A DNA stretch of 6,435 nucleotides, from assembly GCA_036512955.1 (NCBI GenBank), contig DATBZX010000021.1:1-6435 (forward strand). Direction: 5' to 3'. This stretch comes from DASRAA01 sp036512955 (GTDB lineage Bacteria > Acidobacteriota > Terriglobia > Terriglobales > Acidobacteriaceae). Under the pieces are notes generated by a model that had not been told where the DNA came from, ran no database searches, and was given only the letters and a program-made list of their open reading frames with translations. Below are positions 5,573 through 6,435 of the stretch, one piece after another (position 1 is the first letter of the stretch; every line of letters begins with the position of its first letter). Both the position numbers and the translations under genes were made by a program.

Positions 5573-6435
5573 TCACGACAGCGCTATTCTAGCCGCTTCG
5601 CTTTTCGCAAGAATCAAGGGCAATGGCGCGTCATTGGCTTCCCGCTCCCGAGGGATGATCATCTCAACTACCCGATGCTGCGCGTCGCGCTTCGCCTGTA
5701 GCCGAGCCTGAGAATAAATCTCCAGTGTGCACCGGCAGTTCGCATGACGCATGAGTTCCTGCACCACTTTCACGTTTTCTCCGTTCGCCATCAGCATGGT
5801 CGAAAAGCTGTGCCGAAACGTGTGCCAGCCAATATGCTTCCGAATCCCCGCACGCGCAGCCGCCGGGCGCACCACGCGAGAAAGTAGGATGTCCGGCCAG
5901 TACGGGTTTCTGCCCCGACTGCGAGGGCTCGCAAAAACCCAGTCATTAGGCTTGCCGTACGCGCTGTCCTGCTTCCAGCTCCAGAGCTCTGAAGCCAGAG
6001 TCAGATCAAGCGGCACGGGTTTTCGAGAAGCCTCGGTCTTGCAATTGCCCACAACATTCAGATAGATCGAACGCCGCACATTGATCTGCAATCGTTCAAA
6101 ATCAATGTCTTCCCACTTGAGTGCAAGCAGTTCGCTGCGTCGCAGTCCGGTGGCTGCATCCAGAAGAACCATTACACGAAAGCAGCGATCAAGTTGGGGA
6201 AGCAGCGACCGCAATTCTTCAGGTTCCAGGTACACTGGGATGCTTTGACGCTTAGCACCCTGGCGGACAAGGAGGATGGGGTTCTTGCCCTGCTCAGCCA
6301 CTCATATCGGATAGCATGATTGAAGACCACGCTCATCACATTGCGGATTTTCGCCTTTGTCGAGGGAGCGAGCGGACCGCCGTCGGCGCGCCTCAGTTGA
6401 CGAAGCCACTGTTCGACAGCAATGGTGCGGACGGC
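5573..6435 (-). pseudogene. Phage-type tyrosine recombinase/integrase, frameshifted, 5' end outside the window
   Basis: Tyrosine recombinases cut and rejoin DNA at att sites using a phosphotyrosine link, inserting or excising mobile elements. From the right edge to 6298 the frame encodes 46 residues of the helical core-binding domain (AVEQWLRQLRR, NVMSVVFNHAIRYEW). At 6297/6298 one G is missing ('tggct' where 'tgggct' is expected), and the reading continues in the next frame as AEQGKNPILLVRQGAKRQSI. Counting from the GTG at 6301, the catalytic set is complete: Arg54 (TGLRRSEL), Lys88 (CKTEASRKPVPL), His160 and Arg163 (HTFRHSF), His186 (LMRHANCRCTLEIY) and nucleophile Tyr196. The stop is TGA at 5575-5573. 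The GTG at 6301 should not be taken as a true start, since homology continues upstream in the other frame. The N-terminal Arm-type region lies outside the window. Confidence 0.85.

Noticed and set aside
5232..5711. 159-codon plus-strand frame overlapping the integrase 3' end
   Set aside because: Rich in Cys, Arg and Ser without any domain pattern, and antisense to a clear integrase; judged chance.

Overview
The window looks like a bacterial chromosome fragment, most likely from an Acidobacteriota (Terriglobia-type) soil bacterium. This is inferred from the moderately GC-rich composition, the short secreted PEGA-domain and Ig-like proteins, a stand-alone double-ACT protein, a tyrosine recombinase of the '...RYEW..(Q)..NPI.LVRQ.AKR' type, and a dispersed intergenic repeat. 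No rRNA, tRNA or CRISPR array was found, and the taxonomic call is not proven.

Layout, left to right. (1) 1-1043, minus strand: a Rad52/Rad22-family single-strand annealing protein. Its 3' end runs off the window, and a one-base insertion near 669-677 breaks it inside the annealing domain. (2) 1044-1538: gene-free, with an orphan terminator-like hairpin and one repeat copy. (3) 1539-2654, minus strand: a two-gene operon of secreted proteins. A PEGA-domain protein comes first, followed 6 bp later by an Ig-like-fold secreted protein of unknown function that is probably translationally coupled to it. (4) 2655-2987: repeats and a candidate plus-strand promoter. (5) 2988-3398, plus strand: a 136-aa tandem ACT-domain protein. 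(6) 3391-3519: a 42-codon stretch that reads like the last residues of a secreted beta-sandwich protein, probably a gene fossil. Another repeat copy follows. (7) 3774-5021, plus strand: a secreted 415-aa protein with a degenerate M28-peptidase-like domain and a C-terminal CAP/SCP-like segment. (8) 5022-5572: about 550 bp without a convincing gene, holding two repeat copies and a hairpin. (9) 5573-6435, minus strand: a tyrosine recombinase (integrase) with all its catalytic residues, broken by a one-base deletion near 6297/6298 and running off the right edge.

The two flanking genes, a recombinase and an annealing protein, are the sort of genes carried by integrative elements or prophages. Each carries a single-base frameshift, while all genes between them are open. 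This fits either decay of a mobile element or base-calling error at two sites. The four intact genes in the middle look like ordinary chromosomal genes: three secreted proteins and one cytoplasmic regulatory-type protein. I see no clear new multi-gene system. The most informative oddities are the paired frameshifts, the multi-copy degenerate intergenic repeat, the peptidase-like protein with missing metal ligands, and the gene remnant after the ACT gene.
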